Assembly (NCBI RefSeq): GCF_001640805.2
Contig: NC_066837.1
Location: forward strand, 25,504,467 to 25,568,466
Direction: 5' to 3'
Length of the DNA: 64,000 nt
From: Lates calcarifer
Taxonomy: Eukaryota > Chordata > Actinopteri > Centropomidae
Part shown: in pieces, positions 57,768 through 64,000 of the stretch
Numbering within the stretch: position 1 is the stretch's first letter
How the letters are laid out: the number at the start of each line of letters is the position of its first letter
Program-made: the position numbers and the translations under genes
Notes under the pieces: model-generated
Seen by the model: the letters and a program-made list of their open reading frames with translations, nothing else
What the model was told of the DNA's origin: nothing
Database searches by the model: none

Positions 57768-60700
57768 TCAAGGCCTCACCACAAAGACAGACACCAGCAG
57801 GCACAACCACAGTGGCAGCGACAGAGTTAAAGCAGGAGGGCCACCCGAACGAACAATTGAGTGATAGCACTTTCCCACATTGCCAACTTTATCTACAGCT
57901 ACAAACTCAACAATCTGCGAGCAGCAGGAGGCATTGTAGTTCGCCTGGATGATGGGATCAGTCAGCGAGGTGTGTGAGAGCGTTCCATTGCCCTGTCGCA
58001 GGGAGATGCTCTCTATCCCGGTGCCGTTTCCATCTGTAAGGTTTGCAGAGAGCTCCCACTGGAAAGGTCTACACTGAGACACATCTTGAGGGCAATTAGC
58101 AGCCAACACGCTAACCACTTCACACAAAGGCTGAACAAAATCTGTGAACTGGACAGAGAAAAGAAGTGGGAAATGTATGCATTAATCACAGCAAAGGGAA
58201 ATCCAGAACCATATGTTTGTATAATCTGTATAAGTTGTTAAGTGCATTTTTCTGTGGCTATGTAAAAAAGCTTTTCTATTTATTTATTTCACTCTTTCCA
58301 ACTATGTGTAATCCAGGAAATGTTTGGTTACCTTGGTAACAACAGACAATCTCACAACAACGTAATTGGAGTCAACACCACTGGAAGACTTGGCTTCCAT
58401 AGTCAGAGTGATAGCAGTGCCTGATGGTGTGCTGGCAGGTGGTGCAATGGTCAACATATTATTAGTATATTGTCCGGTTGTCAAGGTGAGGCTGTGAAGA
58501 GAAGAGAAACAAAATATGTGTCTTGGTTACATGAACTGCAGTTGCGACTAGGGATGAGCATTTGAAGAAATTTCCTGGATTGGATCATCAGGAAAATCTT
58601 TATTACAAGAAGAAATCATAGTCTAACAACAATCCTCTTAAACAAAGCCTTGAAAGTTGAAGGTTGAAGTAGGGTAAAGTTACCTATTATTGTGTCAGTG
58701 CTATGTCAGTGATTTTTAGTGTTAAGCAGCAGGAAGCTGGGGTGGATACCTCTAATCTGGTACATAACCCTATGTTTACACTTTTTTGTGAGGGTCAAAT
58801 AAATGAGGTATAGCTTTAGAGGTCCTTAGGTGGATTTTGTTATTGTCAGATAGACATTAGGTTTGTCACTGTTGATAAGGACCTGTTTGGGTAGGACATG
58901 GGGAAGTTTCTGTCATTTCTGGCATTGATGGAGTACTGTCCACCAGGGCCCTGGGTCATTACACGGAAGGGGAGCTTGAAGGCTTCTCCTGGCTCCACAC
59001 TGCTGTCCACCACAGCCTAGAGAGAAAATGAAAAAAAAGGGAAAGAAACAGTCGTTCTTATGAAAAGCAAATTTTTTAATACTCTTCCATATGTAATTCT
59101 ACAATAAACTGGATCAGTATTCCTTTGCTACTTCATGGTTTCTGTCATCAATCAAGGCTGTGAGGATGATGTAAAGAGACAGACCTGGATGTTCACTTTG
59201 GAGACAGACATCTGGGTAGTAGACTGCCTCTGAAATTCACTGTTTGACACTTTGTCTGTTCCTTTCAGAATGACCACAAACTCTCCCTCAGGAACCTCAT
59301 CAACAGTCACCAGGATGTCTCCGTTGCCCATGTCAGTCATTGTGCTATTGCTCACAGCCTCAGGACCAGACACAGTTATAAGGCCAATGTTTCCAACAGT
59401 CATCGAGGACGGACCTTTCCTTCCCATTACTGAAACCATCAGGGTAGCTGGCTGGCCTGGGTTCCCAGAAGAGAGAAGGAGAGAAGCAAGGTAATGAGAA
59501 AAAATAGAGGAAAATATATATTTTTTTATGTCTAGAAATGGTTGTTTTTTCCAGGAGTAAACATTGGATACTTTTTGGCATGGGTAGAGGGAAGGGGCTT
59601 CAATTTTCACCTAATCATGGGCTAAGAAAAACACGTACAATTTTTTAGCCCTTTCTTGAGTCTTACTGATTAAAAGGAACTTACATACAGAATTTAGTTG
59701 AGTATTTGCAGTTCCGTTTAACCTGCATGAACTGATCTTTTGGTCACTTATGGACAGGCTGTAATCACAACGTTGTTGTATTATGACATTTTTGAGGAGC
59801 TAAAGGTGCTTGAAAACTCATAAAACTTTCCAGATACCTCATGCATGGAAGTTTTTGTGCATGAGTGTGGCAAAATGGCTTGATAGTGCCCCCTACAAAT
59901 TTTCAAACACCCCTTGCCATTGGGGTTAGTTTGTCCTAGGTGGACAAAATTTGGCACACATATGTAGCATGCCCAGATGTATAAAAAAGTCTCCTGGAGC
60001 CCCACCCTAAATCCAACACGAAGTCAGCGATTTTGACGGGAAGATGGAAAATTAATTAATTGCCCTTTTCAGGGGATATACTTGAACAAACTTGTCCTAA
60101 ACGCTTTATTAGATCAACGTCAAAGTTGGCTTCTCTCATATTAAGACCTAGACAATGTTAAATTGTGGAGCTTCAAAGTTTTCATCAGAGGGCGTGTCCG
60201 TGGTGGGGCAGCAAATTTTCATGTCTCAGACAAAATTTGAATTTTAATTTTGAAACAGGTTTGGGCCAAATACGCATCTCAGACTTTATCTGAAAGTGCC
60301 AAACCTGATAGTGGAGTGCTTTATTACATGGAAAAAGAAGGAGGTCTGGATAGTTGTTTAATATTAACAAAACTTTTTTTTAGCATCTTTACAAGACATT
60401 AAAATTCACTGTAATAGCGACACACAATATATCAACACATTTCTGTTGTAGCAGATTATGAACACATACACACACCCACACAACCAAATGGTCACGTCCA
60501 ACTTTGCACCGGTGTCAGCCAGACTGTTTCACCCTCTTCCTCCTTCCCTTGAATCCCACCAGCTTGCAGCTCTGCTGATGAAGTGGTAAGTTTTAGCTTT
60601 CTAATTTAGCTTTTGTTTCTAGCTTAGGTAATTGTTAGTGTCAGTGCCTTTTAAAAAATAATTAACTACTGCTTTACAAGTCCCTTTACCATATAAATTA

Positions 60701-63700
60701 ATGTTAACAGTTTTGGGAGCAATTTGTAATGGTTCGGGAGCTAATGTTTGTTTAAATAAAGCCAACAATTAATTACGTTTTGCATCAGACAACAACCTAA
60801 CTTTATACTTTCATGCATTTAACAATGCATGAAGCCTGGTGAGTGAATGATAAATGCAACGCTAAACTGCAACATTCAAATATCACACTGTGTGAAATGA
60901 AGGTTCAACTTTGAATAATTTATTCAGTTTTGCCTTTAATTTTACACATCACATAGCATCCACTGTAAGCTGAGGATCTTTGTTCCCAAGTGCCCACATA
61001 CAGCTGTGACGTCACTCAGATAATTAACTGTTTTGGGCTTTTGAAAAGTTTTATAAAGATTAAAAGTCCATGACTTAAAAACATAGAACAGAAAGAGTCA
61101 TAATTGATTATGTTTATAGCTGGAGGTGTCTCTTTTACAATGGTGGCCTATGGAGAAAATGCTTTTTGGGCCCCAGGGGGATTTTTCGTTGCGGTACCAC
61201 AAGTGGCCAGTGGAAAAAATTGGCTACAAGGCTGAGCGGCAGCACCGTATCCAGCTCTCATAATACATCCGTGTTGGCTACACACAGTCCAGAGAGGAGC
61301 TAGCTGTCCTGCTAGCTTGCTCTGTGACAAGTAACTCGTAACTATAATCAGTGAATCAGCAGATTTAACAGTTTACGTTTTGTGGTTTACCCCAGACTCC
61401 AGCAATTTCAGACACATCTAAACGTATATCCTTTAAGTATCAAGAAAGTTCATGCCACACACACTTATGTAAATGTATATATGACACCTAGAATTGATTT
61501 TAAAAATGCTTTCTCATAGATACAGTAGGCCTACCTCTATTTCTATGTGCTGTCTAATAATCTGTGCAGACGTTTAGCTCTGATGATGTAGTATATGAAA
61601 GGTAGAGACTTTGCTGTCACTTTGTACAATATATACAAAATTTTCTACATGCCAGATAGTTTTTAACAGACACAAACGTTTGAATAACACTGAAGGATTT
61701 GTTTATTGTATTCATTTATATTAATAAAATACTAAAATAGTCACACATATTACTGAATATTAGTATCACTAGCCCCAGCATGTTCTATTTTAATATTCAA
61801 AATGTTTCATATCTCACAAATTTGTCTTTCAGATTCTTCACATGATGACAACCTTTCCTCCAGAGGAGTTGTGTCCAGTGTTAGGTCTTCATCATTAAAT
61901 GTTCTCCAAGTATGTTAATGTTTTATAGCGTTATTTGATGTGAAATATGTTTATATTCACTCAGATTATAATAATGTGGAAATTTCACAGCTACTTACCT
62001 AAGGTGGCCAAACAATTTAAATATTTTTGTCCTCCTAGAAGTCCCTATTTTATATTTTATGTTTTCATATAATAAATGCAATGCAATAAATAATAAATGG
62101 GTGTGTTTTTGATGGGTGTGGGGGGTGGTTGATTAGTTACTAAAAATAAAAATAGAAATAAAAATTAAAAACAGGATACGGTTAGCGGATCCAAACCGCA
62201 TTTGGTCCAGATGAGATATGTTTTTTTATTACGGAACCTGGCCAGCTTGCGGCCGAATCCATTGCAGATCCGCAATCCAGACCTGCATATTTGGACCATT
62301 GTGTGTTTGGATTAAGGACCAGATCCATTTGCCAGATCCATGCCAAATGGTGACGTACATCTGTGCCTTCTTTGGTCTGGTATCCAGTTGCTATCTGGGT
62401 GAACACATCTATGTGCCAGTTTTCAGTCATAGTGCAACCTACTGGCAACCAGTAATACTCAGGATGTGACTTGTTATTCTTTAATAGGGAGATGCACATG
62501 ATTGTGTATGTAGGTGCGTGGGGGGGAGTCCCACCAAGTCCCACCAACATCCCCAGCGGGCACAAGATAGTGAGGGCCCAATCAATGCTGCTTGCAACTT
62601 TAATTTTATATATGTTTTTCAACCCACAATGGCTGAAGGAGGAGAAGAGTACAATGGCTCTGTTGTAGAGGTTATCTGCGTGTCTCAGTTCCAACAATAA
62701 GTCCTTTTCTGTCACCATGGAGGCTAATGTTGAAAGTCTGCCCAGTTGTATTTCTCGCCCAAGTTTTTTTTTTATTTGCTTTAGGGCTGAGAATGTCTGC
62801 TCGACAGAAGCAGTTTTTATTATTTGTCTACAGATAATCAGCAGTTTCGGTGAGTAAAATGCGTTTTACCTATATTTTTATTGTTTACATTTTGTCATTT
62901 TATTAGTTAATATTGATGCTTCTGCTGGAGATGATGTATGTGGCTCAGCTGTGGCTGCAGTATTTGGAGACCTATTGAATTATGTTAATTGGGATTTTAT
63001 AGCATTGCTTTACTAATTTCATTTATTTTGGCTACATGACATACCTGTCTGTGATGCAAATTTCTGTTATGCTGTATTTATGTATATTGTTGATGGTTTC
63101 TATAGCCATGACATCATAATGACGGTATTAGGGTTTATTCGGGTAGGACACCAGTGAAGGCCTATGTGTGAATGCATGTGCATGGCCTGCCACTGATTAT
63201 GACGTTACAAATTGGTTACAGTGATCTTGTTGGCAAACAGTTATACAATTTACATATCCTGCAGACACAGAGAAACAATAGAATTAACTGAACTGAGTTC
63301 TGGCCACCTGTAAAATTCAAGTCCAAGATCCACTCTGATTTTTTGACTCTTAAACTTCTAATACCTCTGCTATAGTCACAAGCTAATTGCTACCTTTATT
63401 TGTCTGCTATTTGGTGGTGGACAGGAAGTGTATACTTGGTTTATTGGAGCTTTTATAACTGAAAACAGCTTCTGCATCTGGAAACAATGATGAGGGAGGC
63501 GAGAGTGAACTAAAATAATAAGAAATTTTGCAAACCTCAAAACCAAAAGAACAAGCTAAAAGATGCAAAGACAGTCTGTAGAATGAAGGGGAACTACACA
63601 GATGATCATGGGCACCACTCTCTTATAAGGTACCTTTAGTGGGCTAATTGTTTTTCACCACTAGATGATGATGTTGTAGCACAAAGACTAAACATTGTTG

Positions 63701-64000
63701 CCACCCAGCCATATAACACATTTAGAGCAATTAACCACTTGTGACCAATCACATATTTTGGATGTTTGATCTCATGATATAAATAAATCAGTCAATCAAA
63801 ATGTGTAATGCTGCTGTGAAACTGTAAAATAGATTTATTGCATGTTACCTGTTTGTGGACGTCCACTGAGTACTGCATAACCTGGATGAGGTCCCTTGAA
63901 ACTTTCCACAAAGTCATAGATAAATGTAATAGTACTCTGGCCTGGAAGCACAAGCACACGCTTTAGAAGGAGCATCTTCAAACTTTGGATGAACCAAAAG
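57768..64000 (-). CDS. VWA7-like copy 2, partial (last five exons in window)
   Basis: Tandem paralogue of the VWA7-like gene, continuing beyond the right edge. Exons visible are 63,941-63,849, 59,456-59,185, 59,016-58,883, 58,491-58,332 and 58,148-57,768. Lengths (93, 272, 134, 160 and 381 nt) and phases equal the last five exons of copy 1, and all frames are open to the same stop. By-eye differences from copy 1 are 3 of 93, 1 of 272, 2 of 134, 7 of 160 and 2 of 381. Five of the seven changes in the 160-nt exon alter the protein. The donor after the 134-nt exon is GTCCTT instead of GTGAGG because 38 bp are missing, so splicing may be poor. The 63,941-59,456 intron is 4.4 kb against 0.8 kb in copy 1. 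The VWA domain would lie outside the window. Whether this is a working gene or a decaying copy cannot be told here. Confidence 0.75.
59792..63205. mobile_element. 3.4-kb insertion in intron of VWA7 copy 2
   Basis: Copy 1 has no counterpart for this block. The flanking intron sequence lines up on both sides: ATTATGACATT on the left, ATTATGACGTTAC then AAATTGG on the right. ATTATGAC occurs at both junctions and may be an 8-bp target duplication, the length usual for hAT elements. The interior seems composite. The left part (59,792-60,240) and a piece near 62,540-62,600 (GTGAGGGCCCAATCAATGC, TGCTTGCAACTTTAATT) belong to fish dispersed repeats. The part at 62,180-62,460 has internally repeated ATCCG/CCAGATCC motifs. 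A hAT transposase end lies at 62,640-62,850. Confidence 0.6.
62640..62850 (-). pseudogene. hAT transposase C-terminal (dimerisation) remnant
   Basis: Minus-strand frames give TASVEQTFSALKQIK (about 62,824-62,780). After a frameshift in an A run they give GRLSTLASMVTEKDLLLELR (about 62,750-62,690). This is the conserved hATC block (usually ASVERSFSALKRIK followed by RLSSLALLSIEKEL). Only this end remains, and the frameshift rules out an active enzyme. The open frame then reads on into repeat sequence. Confidence 0.65.
63350..63600 (+). repeat. dispersed repeat in VWA7 copy 2 intron
   Basis: The counterpart of 49,010-49,260 in copy 1, with the same blocks (TTTGTCTGCTATTTGGTGG, CAGGAAGTGTATACTTGG). 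It confirms that the duplicated unit includes this intron. Confidence 0.5.

Noticed and set aside
61832..61908. Exon-like segment with good acceptor (TTTGTCTTTCAG) and GTATGT donor, encoding DSSHDDNLSSRGVVSSVRS
   Set aside because: It is isolated inside a repeat-rich insertion with no partner exon found on the plus strand. Left as unproven, perhaps an exon of a decayed element.
62182..62718. A 178-codon minus-strand ORF as a host gene
   Set aside because: Its N-terminal part is the end of a hAT transposase and the rest runs through a repeat with ATCCG/CCAGATCC motifs.
62775..62850. A plus-strand exon-like block with TTTGCTTTAG acceptor and GTGAGT donor
   Set aside because: The opposite strand of the same bases encodes a recognisable hAT transposase end (ASVEQTFSALKQIK), which explains the sequence better. 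The splice-like signals are coincidental.

Overview
This window looks like nuclear DNA of a ray-finned fish, probably a percomorph. It has multi-exon genes with GT-AG introns, clustered C2H2 zinc-finger genes, AT-rich intergenic DNA, CA/GT microsatellites, and several dispersed repeats that I recognise as typical of fish: a tRNA-derived SINE, mariner, pogo-like and hAT relics, and MITE-like families. No RNA gene, CRISPR array or prokaryotic operon was seen. Gene models were built by hand from reading frames, splice signals and intron phases. There is no transcript support.

Layout. Positions 1-26,196 hold no convincing protein-coding gene. They carry microsatellites, transposon relics (LINE tails, a SINE, a TTAA-flanked piggyBac-like element, a mariner relic, a pogo-like element, several MITEs) and a few unique AT-rich stretches that could be regulatory. 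Positions 26,197-44,481 are a zinc-finger cluster. ZNF-A (minus, 31,054 to 26,197) and ZNF-B (minus, 35,780 to 32,803) are paralogues with the same four-exon, same-phase structure. ZNF-C (plus, 36,652 to 44,481) is a large seven-finger protein with an AT-hook, head-to-head with ZNF-B across about 0.9 kb. ZNF-C shows a one-base frame discontinuity near 42,718-42,746, caused either by a 163-bp intron or by an indel.

Positions 47,067-54,772 (minus) encode a complete 17-coding-exon, 925-residue protein recognised as von Willebrand factor A domain-containing protein 7 (VWA7-like). An untranslated first exon lies near 55,635-55,700. Positions 57,768 to beyond 64,000 (minus) hold a second VWA7-like copy, of which only the last five exons are in the window. 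The two copies show mosaic identity: some exons are nearly identical while introns and one exon have diverged, which suggests gene conversion. Copy 2 has a 38-bp deletion that destroys the consensus of one splice donor. It also has a 3.4-kb insertion, flanked by a short target-like duplication, that contains a decayed hAT transposase end.

Functionally there are two unrelated neighbourhoods: a nuclear DNA-binding zinc-finger cluster, and a tandem pair of secreted or surface VWA-domain proteins.
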